From GCA-2731375 sp046582635 (GTDB taxonomy: Bacteria > Pseudomonadota > Alphaproteobacteria > GCA-2731375): DNA of 59,973 nucleotides. The position numbers and the translations under genes were made by a program. Shown one piece after another: positions 44,830 through 54,484 of this stretch. The stretch covers positions 1-59,973 of the forward strand of contig JAYGEA010000128.1 in NCBI GenBank assembly GCA_046582635.1, written 5' to 3'. Numbering within the stretch: position 1 is the first letter of the stretch; every line of letters begins with the position of its first letter. The notes under the pieces were generated by a model. The model ran no database searches. It saw only the letters and a program-made list of their open reading frames with translations, and had not been told where the DNA came from.

Positions 44830-45467
44830 TTCGCCTGCGCCTTGCGCTCCGCCATGCGGTCCAGGAAGTCCTGGGTGGTGTTGGTGCGGGGGAAGGGGGC
44901 GGCGGGCACGGGCAGGTCGAGGAAGGCGCAGAGCGGCGCCCACCCTTCGGCCACGTCAAAGACCAAAAGCCGTGCCTTGGGCAGGCCGGCCCTGACTGCT
45001 TCGATGTTGCGGCGGTAGGCGGCGAGGACGTGATCCCGGTCGTCCAGTTTGCCGCCAAAAACCCGCTCGACGATCAGGTCCCGGGTCATGCGCCGCATGC
45101 GCAACCGGCCCGGGTCCAGCACCGCGTCTTTTTCCTGGAAGTTCTTCAGGATAGTTTTGGACATGCTCTGCCACCAGGCCTCTTCATCGCGGACGGTCAG
45201 GATCACCTTGGCATCTGGATAATGTGCTGCCAGCGGTTGCCAATAGTGACAGGCCGGCCAGTCCGCCGTTGCTTGATAGCCACTCAGGATTTGATCCCAA
45301 TCAGCCTTGCCACTTTGTGCCGCGTCGTACCAGGCGTCCGCGTTTTCCGGCCGGTTCATGACTTCCAGCATGTGATAACAGGGCCCCAGGCCCAGATGCT
45401 CCAGGGCGCCCTTCATGGATAATGTTCCCGTGCGGCCGAAACCGGCGCCAATTACCTTTAGTGTCAC
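44826..45467 (-). CDS. Sulfotransferase-family P-loop protein
   Basis: 213 aa. It begins with MTLKVIGAGFGRTGTLSMKGAL, a phosphosulfate-loop-like GRTGTLS at the extreme N terminus, and continues VILTVRDEEAWWQSM and PAAPFPRTNTTQDF, as in the bacterial sulfotransferase family that includes many uncharacterised P-loop proteins. GTG 45467 with AAGGA upstream is used; a frame to 45644 lies within the next gene. Second gene of a minus-strand pair with the amidohydrolase, 16 nt apart. Confidence 0.8.
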   Translation of the reverse strand: MTLKVIGAGFGRTGTLSMKGALEHLGLGPCYHMLEVMNRPENADAWYDAAQSGKADWDQILSGYQATADWPACHYWQPLAAHYPDAKVILTVRDEEAWWQSMSKTILKNFQEKDAVLDPGRLRMRRMTRDLIVERVFGGKLDDRDHVLAAYRRNIEAVRAGLPKARLLVFDVAEGWAPLCAFLDLPVPAAPFPRTNTTQDFLDRMAERKAQAN

Positions 45468-45483
45468 CCATTGATCCTTTTGC

Positions 45484-46740
45484 CTACTGCCGATTTGGTT
45501 GCGGCCGGTGCAGTTCCGGCAGGGTCTGTGAAAAGGTCTGCCGGCCCCGTTTAAAGCCGTACAGGGGCCGGGCGATGGTGGCGACGGCCTCGGCGGGGCT
45601 TTGAGCATTCCAGACCACCAGGTCGGCGGGTTTTCCGAGGCCAATGCCGTAGTTATCCCGGCGCAGCAATTTGGCCGAACGGTTGGTCAGCATCTCGAAA
45701 CAATCCGCCAGTTCGTCCTGGCCGCCGCGCTGGGCCACGTTGGCATACAGATTGGCGATGCGGATCAGGGAGCAATCGCCGAATGGCGTGAACGGGTTCA
45801 GCACATTGTTGGTGGAGAGCGAGCAGTTGACGCCGCAGGCCAGCAGGGCATTGGCGTCCGCCACCCCGCGCATGACGCTGTGGTCTTGATGCCGGCCCAT
45901 GACAAACAGATCCGTGGCCGGCAATACGGTGACGGCCACCCCGGTATCCGCCAGTCGCCGGCCCAACTCAGCCAGGGGACCCGGCGCCAGGGCGGAATAT
46001 TTGGTACCGTGGCCCACCGCCACCCGCCCGCCCCAGCCGTATTGTTCCGCCAGATCGCAGACCAGGTGGATGTCCATGTCATCCGTGGTCGGGCCCACGT
46101 CGAGGTGAATATCCACATCCACGTCGAAGTCCCGCGCCAATTCGAAAATGCGCCTGATCTGCCCGCCATGGTCCGGGTCATAGCCCGGCGCGCCGCCGAT
46201 CACCGTCGCGCCGTTCTTCAGGGCGGCCACCAGGTTGGCATCCGTCTCCGGTACATTCGTCAGGCCCTCCTGGGCGAAGACGCAGATTTCAATGTCGATC
46301 GCCCAGCGGTAGTCATCGGCCAGTTGCTTCAGCGCCTCGAACCCACGCAAGCCGCCATTGGGATCCAATTCGGCATGGGTGCGCATATGGCTGGCACCGT
46401 TGACCACGCATTGTTCCACCGTCGCCCGGGCCCGGGCATAGACGTCTTCCTGGGTGAAGCCCGGTTTGACGGCGGAAACCCTGTCCATGTGGTCGGTGCC
46501 CCGGTCGGGTGCCGCCGTGCAGCGGTCCATGATACGGGATTTATCCAGATGGATATGGGTCTCGATCAGGCCGGACGACGCGAGGCGGCCGCCCACGTCA
46601 CGCTCTTCGCCCGATCCCGCACCCGACAGATCGGTTTCGATGGCGGCGATGGTCTCGCCCTGAATGCCGATATCCATCAGGGGCGTATCGGGTGCCGTGC
46701 CTGCAATACGGGCATTGCGCAAAATCAGATCGAAAGTCAT
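45484..46740 (-). CDS. Amidohydrolase, cytosine deaminase-like
   Basis: 418 aa. The metal site starts with LIETHIHLDKSRI, and RTHAELDPN, DIHLDVG and GHGTKYSALAP follow, the order seen in cytosine/isoguanine deaminases. LPATDLFVMGR and an Asn-rich TNNVLNPF lead to the C-terminal beta-sandwich GKPADLVVWNAQ. It probably deaminates or hydrolyses a cyclic amide or pyrimidine. Substrate not determined. Confidence 0.85.
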   Translation of the reverse strand: MTFDLILRNARIAGTAPDTPLMDIGIQGETIAAIETDLSGAGSGEERDVGGRLASSGLIETHIHLDKSRIMDRCTAAPDRGTDHMDRVSAVKPGFTQEDVYARARATVEQCVVNGASHMRTHAELDPNGGLRGFEALKQLADDYRWAIDIEICVFAQEGLTNVPETDANLVAALKNGATVIGGAPGYDPDHGGQIRRIFELARDFDVDVDIHLDVGPTTDDMDIHLVCDLAEQYGWGGRVAVGHGTKYSALAPGPLAELGRRLADTGVAVTVLPATDLFVMGRHQDHSVMRGVADANALLACGVNCSLSTNNVLNPFTPFGDCSLIRIANLYANVAQRGGQDELADCFEMLTNRSAKLLRRDNYGIGLGKPADLVVWNAQSPAEAVATIARPLYGFKRGRQTFSQTLPELHRPQPNRQ

Positions 46741-46825
46741 GCGGTCTCCAGGAATGGCGGCGGGTGACGTTGCGCCAATGATAGCTTAGCTTGTTGCCGC
46801 CCGCCATCGAGAAGGATTTCGCGCC

Positions 46826-48781
46826 ATGTCCGCTTACCCGCATCTGTTTTCGCCTCTGCAAATCGGTACCCGACGGGTGCGTAACAGGGTCGCCGTGCCG
46901 GCCACCTTGACGAATTTTGGTCAGGGCAACCGGATCACGGAGAAGTGGCAAAACTATCTCATCGAACGGGCCAAGGGCGGCGCCGGTTTGATCGTCTCGG
47001 AAATTATCGCGGTGGATGCCGAGGCCATAGCCCATGGCGCCGTGGTCACGGGATTCGACGACCGGAATGACGACGGGTTTACCCAGGTCGCCGCCGCCGT
47101 GCACGGGGCGGGCGCCTTGCTGGTGGGGCAGCTGTGGCATCCGGGCCGCCAGCAATTGTGGCACCCGACCAAATCCCCCATGGGCGTCTCGGACCAACCA
47201 GACGCCTTGAGCTGGACCGTGCCCCACGTGATGTCGGTGGGCGAGGTCGGCCGCGTTGCCGCCGCCTATGTGGCCGTGGCGGAACGCCTGGCGCGGTGCG
47301 GCTTTGCGGGGGTGGAGCTGCATGGGGCTCATGGCTATCTGATCGGGCAGTTCCTCTCCCCGTGGTCGAATACCAGGGATGACGATTATGGCGGCGGTAT
47401 CGAGGGGCGGACCCGCTTCGCGCTCGATGTCGCCCGGGGCATTCGCGCGGCCTGCGGCGCGGACTTCATCATCGGCCTGAAAATGCCCGGCGATGAAGGG
47501 GTGGAGGGCGGCATTGATCCGGACGAAGCGGCCCGCCTGACCAAGCGTTTGGCCGGGACCGGCGATTTCGACTATTTCGCCCATGGCCAGGGGAATTTTT
47601 CTCTCTCCCTGGAAACCCATGTGCCCGATCTGCATTTTCGGCCCGGACATTTCAAGGATATTGCCAAACGCATGCGCCAGGCCGCGGGCGGTATTCCGGT
47701 CATGGCCCTGGGCCGGATTGGTGAACCGGACCTGGCCGAGGAGATCATCGCTGAAGGTTATGGCGATCTGGTCGGCATGACGCGGGCCCATATCGCCGAT
47801 GCCGCCTGGGCCCGCAAGGCGGCCGCCGGGCTGGCGGCGGAGATACGGCCATCGGTCTTCGACAATTGGGCCTGGGGCGAAATTCATGGCGGCAAACCCC
47901 TGGCGGAACATCACAACCCCTATCTGGGCCAGGCGGGCGAGGCGGATGCCCATCCCGCCTCTCAGCAAGCGCCCGCGCCGAAGACCATCGCCGTGGTCGG
48001 GGCCGGCCCGGCGGGCCTGGAAGCGGCCTGGGTCGCCGCCGCGCGGGGTCACCGGGTCACTCTGTTTGGGGCATCGGCGGCGGTCGGGGGTAAGTTGACC
48101 CTGGACAGCCAACTGCCGGGACGCTCGGAAATAGCCAAAATCATCGCCTACCAAACGCATATGGCGGCGCGGCACGGCGTCCATCTGATTTTAGGCCATA
48201 GGGCGGGCGTGGACGATATCCTGGCCATAAAGCCCGATGCCATCGTCCTGGCGACGGGCGGCACCCTGCGCCGGCCCATGGATCTGGCCATGAATCTGGC
48301 CGGCGATGCGGACCAGGTGATGGACGGCCAGCGTTACATCCAGGCGCCAACCAAAGGCGGCGCAGCTGTCCTGTTCGATCAGGATCACGGCCCCACGGTG
48401 TACGGCCTGGCCGATCTCATGGCGCGGCAATTTGAAAAATTGGTGCTCGTCACCCCGCGTCCCGGTATCGGCCAAAACGTGAATTACTGCAGCGCCATTG
48501 GCGTGCATCGCCGGCTGCACCAGGCCGGTGTCGAGATATTGCCGTCCCATAATTTGACCGACTTTCGCGATGCCCGCGTGACATTGCGCAATGTCTTTAC
48601 CGGTGGGGATAAAATACTCGAAAATATCGACCAGGTGGTTTTCGCCACGCCGCGCCTGGCCAACGATGCCCTGGCGGACAAGTTTGGCGACATTCCGGTG
48701 CATGCCATTGGCGACTGCCACTCGCCCCGCAACCTGATGGCGGCCATTCACGGCGGCCATATTGTCGGTGCGGCGTTATAG
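46826..48781 (+). CDS. OYE/2,4-dienoyl-CoA reductase-type flavoprotein lacking Fe-S cysteines
   Basis: 651 aa with an N-terminal old-yellow-enzyme barrel (LFSPLQIGTRRVRNRVAVPA; LHGAHGYLIGQFLSPWSN; RTRFALDVARGIR) and a C-terminal FAD/NAD domain (IAVVGAGPAGLEAAWVAAAR). Between them, this family (dienoyl-CoA reductase, trimethylamine dehydrogenase) has four Cys for a 4Fe-4S cluster, in an IRPCxxCNxxC ... C..NP context. Here the segment is IRPSVFDNWAWGEIHGG, then PLAEHHNPYLGQ, with no cysteine. First gene of an eight-gene operon with gaps of 1-53 nt. Confidence 0.85.
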   Translation: MSAYPHLFSPLQIGTRRVRNRVAVPATLTNFGQGNRITEKWQNYLIERAKGGAGLIVSEIIAVDAEAIAHGAVVTGFDDRNDDGFTQVAAAVHGAGALLVGQLWHPGRQQLWHPTKSPMGVSDQPDALSWTVPHVMSVGEVGRVAAAYVAVAERLARCGFAGVELHGAHGYLIGQFLSPWSNTRDDDYGGGIEGRTRFALDVARGIRAACGADFIIGLKMPGDEGVEGGIDPDEAARLTKRLAGTGDFDYFAHGQGNFSLSLETHVPDLHFRPGHFKDIAKRMRQAAGGIPVMALGRIGEPDLAEEIIAEGYGDLVGMTRAHIADAAWARKAAAGLAAEIRPSVFDNWAWGEIHGGKPLAEHHNPYLGQAGEADAHPASQQAPAPKTIAVVGAGPAGLEAAWVAAARGHRVTLFGASAAVGGKLTLDSQLPGRSEIAKIIAYQTHMAARHGVHLILGHRAGVDDILAIKPDAIVLATGGTLRRPMDLAMNLAGDADQVMDGQRYIQAPTKGGAAVLFDQDHGPTVYGLADLMARQFEKLVLVTPRPGIGQNVNYCSAIGVHRRLHQAGVEILPSHNLTDFRDARVTLRNVFTGGDKILENIDQVVFATPRLANDALADKFGDIPVHAIGDCHSPRNLMAAIHGGHIVGAAL

Positions 48782-48823
48782 CGTGCTAGGTTAAGGAAAC
48801 AGAAAAACAGAGAGGAAACGAAG

Positions 48824-49588
48824 ATGGGCAGACTGGATGGCAAGGTGGCGGTGATCACCGGCGCGGGTTCGGGTATCGCGCGGGCGGCGGCCAGCATTTT
48901 CACGCGGGAAGGCGCCCAGGTGGTGGTGGCCGAGATCAATCCCGAACTGGGTGCGGCGGCGGCGTTGGAGGCGGGCAACAACGCCTTGTTCGTGCCCACG
49001 GATGTCACCGATGAAGACAGCGTCAAGGACACCATGGCCCAAGCGGTGGAACATTTCGGCGGCCTGCATATCCTGTTCAATTGCGCCGGCGGCTCGGTAA
49101 TTGAAGACGCGCGGGTCACGGACGTGGACATGGCGGTTTGGGAACGCACCATTCCCCTTGATCTGAAGGGGCCGTTTCTGTGCAGCCGCTTTGGCATTCC
49201 CCACCTCATCGCCAGCGGCGGCGGGGCGGTGGTCAACGTATCCTCCGTCGTGGCCTTGCGCGGCAATCATCCCGCCCACGTCTATTCCGCGGCCAAGGGC
49301 GGCCTGATCTCGTTCACCCGTAGCCTGGCCGGCGCCTATGCCGATGAGGGCGTGCGCGCCAATGTGATCTGCCCGGGCCTGATCAAGACCGACCGCGTCA
49401 AGGCACGCTATGTGGCGCGCAAGCCGTCGGAAGATCGCAAGGGCACGGTGGGCACTTTTGAAAGCTATCCCTTCGGCGTGGGCGAGCCCGAAGATATCGC
49501 CAACATCGCCCTGTTCCTGGCCTCGGATGAATCGCGCATGGTCAACGGCGCCGTGATCCCGGCCGAAGGTGGAATTTCGGCCTATTAA
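48824..49588 (+). CDS. SDR-family oxidoreductase
   Basis: 254 aa classical SDR. Cofactor loop TGAGSGIARAAASIF (a variant with Ala for the third Gly-Arg position), NCAGG, catalytic VNVSSVVALRG and YSAAKGGLISF, C-terminal GAVIPAEGGISAY. All catalytic residues are present. The ATG follows GAGAGGAAA. It lies 42 nt after the flavoprotein gene. Confidence 0.88.
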   Translation: MGRLDGKVAVITGAGSGIARAAASIFTREGAQVVVAEINPELGAAAALEAGNNALFVPTDVTDEDSVKDTMAQAVEHFGGLHILFNCAGGSVIEDARVTDVDMAVWERTIPLDLKGPFLCSRFGIPHLIASGGGAVVNVSSVVALRGNHPAHVYSAAKGGLISFTRSLAGAYADEGVRANVICPGLIKTDRVKARYVARKPSEDRKGTVGTFESYPFGVGEPEDIANIALFLASDESRMVNGAVIPAEGGISAY

Positions 49589-49611
49589 GCTTATCAAAGG
49601 GGAGTGCGCAA

Positions 49612-50847
49612 ATGCTGTTCAATCGTCAACGGGCCGAAACGATCATGGCCCGCCATGGCCTGGATGCCCTGGTGGCCGCCTCGCCCGACAATGTTCTCTA
49701 CGCCACCGATTACGAGTGCGTGACCCACTGGCTCAACAAGGGATTTCAGCTCTATTCCCTGTTCTCGCCGGGGCACGATCCCGTGGCCTCGCTGATCGCG
49801 CCCGAATTGGAGCTGGACGCCATCGTCGACGGCGATGTCTGGGTCGAGGATGTGTATCTGTTCTCCCCTTTTGCCCGGGGCCCGGCGCAATTGGATGCCA
49901 TGGACCAAACCGGGCGGGCCGCCAAGGCCTTGGTGGAGCGGGCCCATCCCGTGGCCCGGGCCCTGGACGGCCTGGTTGCCGCGATCGAGAGCCGGGGCCT
50001 GGAGGGGGGCCGCATCGGCGTTGATGAAAGCGGCATCTCGCCCCTGTTCTGGTGGGAATTGCAGCAACGACTGCCCAACGTCGATATCGTCTATGCCAAT
50101 GCCATCTGGTGGGAAATCCGCATGGTGAAAACCGCTGCTGAAATCGAACGCCTGACCCGCGCCTCTGAAATAACCGAGGCTTCCATCAAGGCCGCCCTGC
50201 GCCTTGTCAAACCCGGCACCACGGAGCGGGAGGTGATCAATGCCTACCACAGCGAGATTACCGCGCGCGGTGGCCGCTCGACATTTTGCATCCTTGGCAG
50301 CGGCAGCCGCACGGCCCAGCCCCATGCCCTGGCCAGTAACAAGGTGATCGCGGATGGTGATCTGATCCGCTACGACATCGGTTGCACCTATGGCTATTAC
50401 CACGCCGACAATGCCCGGGCGATGGTGCTGGGGCCGCCCAGCGGCGAGCAGAACAGGATCTGGGAGGCCATGGCCGAGGGCGTCGATGGGGCGGTGGACC
50501 TGATGCGGCCCGGCGCCGATGTGCGCGATGTCTATCGGGCGGCCATGGCGCCGGGACAGCGTCTGGGTCTGGAAAATTTCGAACGTTTCCATTGTGGTCA
50601 CGGCATCGGTGTCAGCGTTTATGACCCCCCCGTAATTACCCTGGCCGATCCCGCCACCTCGGCCTTTTTGATGCCGGCCGTCGATGGCGGCCTGGAGGCG
50701 GGCATGACCTTCAGTATCGAGGTCGGATATTATATCCAAGGGGTCATGGGATTTCTCTGCGAGGACACGGTCGTGGTCACGGAAACGGGCGTTCGCCGCC
50801 TGACCGGTAATTCGAAGTCCCTGGATTTTGAAGCTTTTATTGCCTGA
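49612..50847 (+). CDS. M24-family hydrolase (Xaa-Pro peptidase/creatinase fold)
   Basis: 411 aa pita-bread fold protein. The five metal ligands can be followed: Asp in IRYDIGCTYGYYHADNAR (two Asp), His in FHCGHGIGVSV, Glu in SIEVGYYIQG and Glu in FLCEDTVVV. The N-terminal creatinase-type domain is intact. The family includes prolidases and also hydrolases of small C-N compounds (creatinase, ectoine hydrolase); in this operon a small-molecule amide is more likely than a peptide. Confidence 0.87.
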   Translation: MLFNRQRAETIMARHGLDALVAASPDNVLYATDYECVTHWLNKGFQLYSLFSPGHDPVASLIAPELELDAIVDGDVWVEDVYLFSPFARGPAQLDAMDQTGRAAKALVERAHPVARALDGLVAAIESRGLEGGRIGVDESGISPLFWWELQQRLPNVDIVYANAIWWEIRMVKTAAEIERLTRASEITEASIKAALRLVKPGTTEREVINAYHSEITARGGRSTFCILGSGSRTAQPHALASNKVIADGDLIRYDIGCTYGYYHADNARAMVLGPPSGEQNRIWEAMAEGVDGAVDLMRPGADVRDVYRAAMAPGQRLGLENFERFHCGHGIGVSVYDPPVITLADPATSAFLMPAVDGGLEAGMTFSIEVGYYIQGVMGFLCEDTVVVTETGVRRLTGNSKSLDFEAFIA

Positions 50848-50875
50848 GTAATTTTGAATAGGAAGTAGGTACGAG

Positions 50876-51736
50876 ATGTCACGCTGGAGCAACCGCCGTC
50901 GGAAATTTCGGGAAATCCTGGCAGGGGACGCCTGCGTCTATCCCGCCTCGGTCTATGATCCCATCTCGGTCCGTATTGCCGAACATATCGGTTATGAGAT
51001 GGGCATGTATGCCGGTTCCCTGGCTTCATTGGCGGTATTGGCGGCGCCCGACCTGATCCTGTTGACCCAGACCGAGTATGCCCAGCAGGCCCATCGCATG
51101 GGCCGGGCGGCGGAGTTGCCCCTGTTCGCGGACGCCGACCATGGCTATGGCAATGCCCTGAACGTCAAGCGGACGGTGGAGGAGTTGGAGTTCGCCGGTC
51201 TGGCCGGGTTGTCCATCGAGGATACCAACCTGCCCCAGCCCCACGGCAGCGGCGGCAAGGCGTCATTGTTGTCTATCGAGGAAGGCGTGGGTAAGATGCG
51301 GGCGGCGGTGGCGGGGCGGTCGGACCCGGACATGGTCATCGCCGGGCGCACAAGTGCCGCCGCATTGACCTCCATCGATGATGCCATCGCGCGGTCCAAG
51401 GCCTATGTGGTGGCGGGTGTTGACGCCATCTTTCTGGTCGGGGTGGCGAACCGGGAGGCCTTGGAAACCATCGCGGCGGAGATCAGCGTGCCGATCTTGC
51501 TGGGTGGCGGGGCCAGGGATATGCGCGATCCGGCCTGGCTGGCCAGCCAGGGCGTGCGCTTCCTGTTGCGGGGCCACCACATATTCTCGGCTTCCGTCCA
51601 GGCCATCCACGATACCATGCGGGCCCTGCGCGACGGCGTGGCGCCGGAAGATGTCACGGGAACGGCCTCGGGCGATCTTATGCGGGCCGTTACCAAGGCC
51701 GATGATTATGCCCGCCAGGGCAAGGAATGGCTGTAG
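50876..51736 (+). CDS. Isocitrate lyase/PEP mutase-family protein, oxaloacetate decarboxylase-like
   Basis: 286 aa. FADADHGYGNALNVKRTVEELE, LSIEDTNLPQPHG and VIAGRTSAA match the oxaloacetate decarboxylase branch of the PEP mutase/isocitrate lyase family, where Mg2+ binds through the DADHG aspartates. It could decarboxylate oxaloacetate or cleave a 2-methylmalate-like acid. It lies 28 nt after the M24 gene. Confidence 0.85.
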   Translation: MSRWSNRRRKFREILAGDACVYPASVYDPISVRIAEHIGYEMGMYAGSLASLAVLAAPDLILLTQTEYAQQAHRMGRAAELPLFADADHGYGNALNVKRTVEELEFAGLAGLSIEDTNLPQPHGSGGKASLLSIEEGVGKMRAAVAGRSDPDMVIAGRTSAAALTSIDDAIARSKAYVVAGVDAIFLVGVANREALETIAAEISVPILLGGGARDMRDPAWLASQGVRFLLRGHHIFSASVQAIHDTMRALRDGVAPEDVTGTASGDLMRAVTKADDYARQGKEWL

Positions 51737-51764
51737 GGACGAGGCGCCGATGGAAGGTAATGCG

Positions 51765-52520
51765 ATGTCGAAACGGCTTGAAAACCAATCCGCCCTGGTG
51801 ACGGGCGGCGGTGCCGGGATTGGCCGGGCCATCGCCGTGCGGCTGGCCAGCGAAGGCGCCTGGGTGCTGGTGGCGGATATCAACGATGATGCGGCGGGCG
51901 GGACCGTGCGCCTGATCGGCGATGGGGCCTCCGCCATACATCTTGATGTGACCCAGCGCGCTTCGGTCGCGGCAATGGTGGCGGCGGCGGTCGAGCGCCA
52001 TGGACGACTGGATATTGCCGTCAGCAACGCCGGGATCATGGACTGCATGCCGTTCCTGGAGATGACCGACGAATTCTGGAACAAGGTGATCGGGCTAAAT
52101 CTTTCCGGTGCCTTCATGTGCGGCCAGGAAGCGGCCCGCCAAATGGCCGCCCAGGACGGCGGTGGCGGGCGCATCGTCTTCGTGGCCTCCAATTCCGGGC
52201 AATTCGGCGGCCGGGGCCGGGCCGCCTATGGCGCCTCCAAGGCCGGCCTGATGAACCTGACACAAAGCATGGCCATCGAATTAGCGGAGCATGATATTCG
52301 CGTCAATGCCGTCGGCCCCGGCCCGACAAAAACCCGTGACGAACAGGGCGATGTCCCGTCACCCTGCGTTATGTCCCGCATGCCCCTGGCGCGTTTCGGC
52401 CGGCCGGAGGAAGTCGCCGCCGTTGCCGCCTTTTTGGCTTCGGAAAACAGCAGCTTCGTCACCGGCCACACCTATTTCGCCGACGGCGGCTACACGGTCG
52501 CCGGGATGATGGAGGGCTAG
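51765..52520 (+). CDS. SDR-family oxidoreductase
   Basis: 251 aa. TGGGAGIGRAIAVRLA, SNAGIMDC, catalytic FVASNSGQFG and YGASKAGLMNL, and the C-terminal TYFADGGYTVAG. All catalytic residues present. ATG 51765 follows GGAAGG by 8 nt; ATG 51750 in the same frame is the alternative. The much longer frame starting at 51378 lies inside the upstream gene. Unlike the other SDR of the operon, so probably a different step. Confidence 0.86.
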   Translation: MSKRLENQSALVTGGGAGIGRAIAVRLASEGAWVLVADINDDAAGGTVRLIGDGASAIHLDVTQRASVAAMVAAAVERHGRLDIAVSNAGIMDCMPFLEMTDEFWNKVIGLNLSGAFMCGQEAARQMAAQDGGGGRIVFVASNSGQFGGRGRAAYGASKAGLMNLTQSMAIELAEHDIRVNAVGPGPTKTRDEQGDVPSPCVMSRMPLARFGRPEEVAAVAAFLASENSSFVTGHTYFADGGYTVAGMMEG

Positions 52521-52573
52521 CCAATTGAGGCTATCAGCCCTATTTTGGGGCTCTGGATTTTAGGATGTTTATC

Positions 52574-53437
52574 ATGAATGCTCCCACTTCGAAACAGGAT
52601 GCCGTTCGGGCCGAATTGACGTTCATCGTACCCCAGGACGAAAAACCCTATTTTGAAAGTTCCGCCCTGACCGGCGAGCAGCCGAAGGTATTTTTCAAGA
52701 CCGAGGATCTGGTCGTCACGATCAATGATATGCGGCCCCTGGTCCATGAACTGTCGGTTGATCGCCACGGCTTTGAATTAATGACGTCCGCCACCGCCGT
52801 GGACGATCTGTATGATGACGAGGCCATTGCCGACATCTATGAAGCTGAGTTGATCGCGCTGTTGAAATCTCATCTGGGCGCGGACAGGGCGGCGGTGTTC
52901 GACTATACGCGGCGTTCCGACAGTAATGCGGGGGCGGCCAACGCGGATGGTTCGCGCGGTCCCGCCAGCCGGGTGCATGTGGATTACACGCCCAGGTCCG
53001 GGCCCCAGCGGGCCAAGGACTGTCTGGGTGCGGACCAGGTGGACCGAATACTGGGCAGCGGCGGCCGGATCTCGCAAATCAATGTCTGGCGGCCCATCAA
53101 CGGTCCCGTGCGGCGCACGCCCCTGGCCTTGGCCGATGCCTCCAGCGTGGCAGCACGTGAGCTGATCGCCACGGACCAAAGATTTCCCGACCGCACGGGC
53201 GAGATTTTTCAATTGGCCCATGGCGATGGCCAGCGCTGGTTCTGGGCGCCGGATATGGCGGATGATGAAGTGTTGTTGATCAAGGGGTGGGACAGCCTGG
53301 ATGATGGCCGGGCCCGCTTTACCCCCCATGGCGCCTTCAAGCTGCCGGGCCAGGACAACAATGAGGATAGCGGCGCGCCGCCGCGGGAGAGTATCGAGGC
53401 GCGCTGTTATCTTGTCTACGAAGCCAAAGCTGCATGA
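52574..53437 (+). CDS. CmcJ/NvfI-family protein
   Basis: 287 aa. The segments SRVHVDYTPRSGPQRAK and ISQINVWRPINGPVRRTPLALAD are characteristic of the CmcJ/NvfI family. CmcJ takes part in 7-alpha-methoxylation of cephamycin and NvfI is an Fe/2-oxoglutarate endoperoxygenase, so an HxD-type iron oxygenase is likely. ATG 52574 has AGGA 8 nt upstream; the ATG at 52565 sits on that ribosome site. Its last codon overlaps the next start (ATGA), tying it to the iron-sulfur proteins. Confidence 0.8.
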   Translation: MNAPTSKQDAVRAELTFIVPQDEKPYFESSALTGEQPKVFFKTEDLVVTINDMRPLVHELSVDRHGFELMTSATAVDDLYDDEAIADIYEAELIALLKSHLGADRAAVFDYTRRSDSNAGAANADGSRGPASRVHVDYTPRSGPQRAKDCLGADQVDRILGSGGRISQINVWRPINGPVRRTPLALADASSVAARELIATDQRFPDRTGEIFQLAHGDGQRWFWAPDMADDEVLLIKGWDSLDDGRARFTPHGAFKLPGQDNNEDSGAPPRESIEARCYLVYEAKAA

Positions 53438-54483
53438 ACACCAGCCGAAAATCGACCGTGATCTCCGCCCTGGACGTCAAGGCCAAGGCCCTGGAACTGG
53501 GCGCCGATCTGGTCGGCATCGCCTCGGCCAAGGTGCTGAACGCCTTTCCCCCCGACCCCCGTTATCCGCAAACCCCGGAGCGTATCTCGCCCCGGGTGAA
53601 AAGCGTCGTCGTCATCGTCCAGCATATTCCCGCCGCCGGCTTCCGCTGCAAGCAGATGGTGCCGGTGCAATACCTGGATATGATCGTCCTGCGCCGCATG
53701 GACAAGATCGCCGCCCGCATCGCCTACTGGCTGGAAGAACAGGGTCATCCCGCCTTTGTCACCGCCGCCCAGGAGACGGACTGGAACATGAAGAAAGCCA
53801 GCTACGGCTATCTCTCCACCCGGCATCTGGGTATAGAGGCGGGCTTGGGGAATTTCGGGCTGGAGGTCAATATCCTGACGCCCGAATACGGCCCCCGGGT
53901 TTATCTGACCGGCATTTTGACCGAGGTGGAGTTGGAAGCCGACGGCCCCATGGCGGAACAGGTCTGCATCGGCGAGGGCTGTTCGCGCTGCCTCTATTCC
54001 TGTCCCGGCGATGCGGTGGGGCATTTCGATATCGACAAGCCGGCCTGCGCCCAATTTGCCCAGGAATTCGGTTATATGACCGTCACCGCGATGATGCAGA
54101 AGTTCGCCAAGGCGGACCGGGCGGAGAAACTGGAAATGCTGCAATCCCGTGATCTATTTGGCTTCTGGCAGGGAATTTTGCGGGTCGTCGGCTCGTTCGG
54201 CGATTGTCCCCGCTGTCTGGCGGTCTGTCCCGTGGGTGTCGACTATCATGCCTTTTTGGCCGACGATCAAAAGCATATCCCGGAACAGACACCGGAAAAG
54301 GTGGCCCTGGGCAAGCGCTTCAAACAGGCCCGGGAGAGGGGCGATGATATTCCCGGCCTGAACGAATGGAATATCCGCTGGGTCGGCACGGATGGCTATA
54401 CGGGCAAGGCGGCGAAGAAAGTCCGGCAGGACTTTCGCGCCGAACAGAAACGCCTCATTGCCGATGCGGGCGAGGTAGAGTGA
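53434..54483 (+). CDS. QueG/reductive-dehalogenase-like 4Fe-4S protein 1
   Basis: 349 aa. An N-terminal region (VKAKALELGADLVGIASAKV) like that of epoxyqueuosine reductase and reductive dehalogenases precedes a two-cluster ferredoxin module: CIGEGCSRCLYSCP, then CPRCLAVCPVGVDYH. QueG proteins use cobalamin next to these clusters. No Tat signal is visible, so it is cytoplasmic. The N-terminal FPPDPRYPQTPERISP stretch is shared with the next gene. Role unknown; reduction of an activated organic substrate is plausible. Confidence 0.8.
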   Translation: MNTSRKSTVISALDVKAKALELGADLVGIASAKVLNAFPPDPRYPQTPERISPRVKSVVVIVQHIPAAGFRCKQMVPVQYLDMIVLRRMDKIAARIAYWLEEQGHPAFVTAAQETDWNMKKASYGYLSTRHLGIEAGLGNFGLEVNILTPEYGPRVYLTGILTEVELEADGPMAEQVCIGEGCSRCLYSCPGDAVGHFDIDKPACAQFAQEFGYMTVTAMMQKFAKADRAEKLEMLQSRDLFGFWQGILRVVGSFGDCPRCLAVCPVGVDYHAFLADDQKHIPEQTPEKVALGKRFKQARERGDDIPGLNEWNIRWVGTDGYTGKAAKKVRQDFRAEQKRLIADAGEVE

Positions 54484-54484
54484 T

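Noticed and set aside
46598..48184. 528-codon minus-strand frame across the start of the OYE-type gene
   Set aside because: Shadow; it spans the end of the amidohydrolase start region and has no domain.
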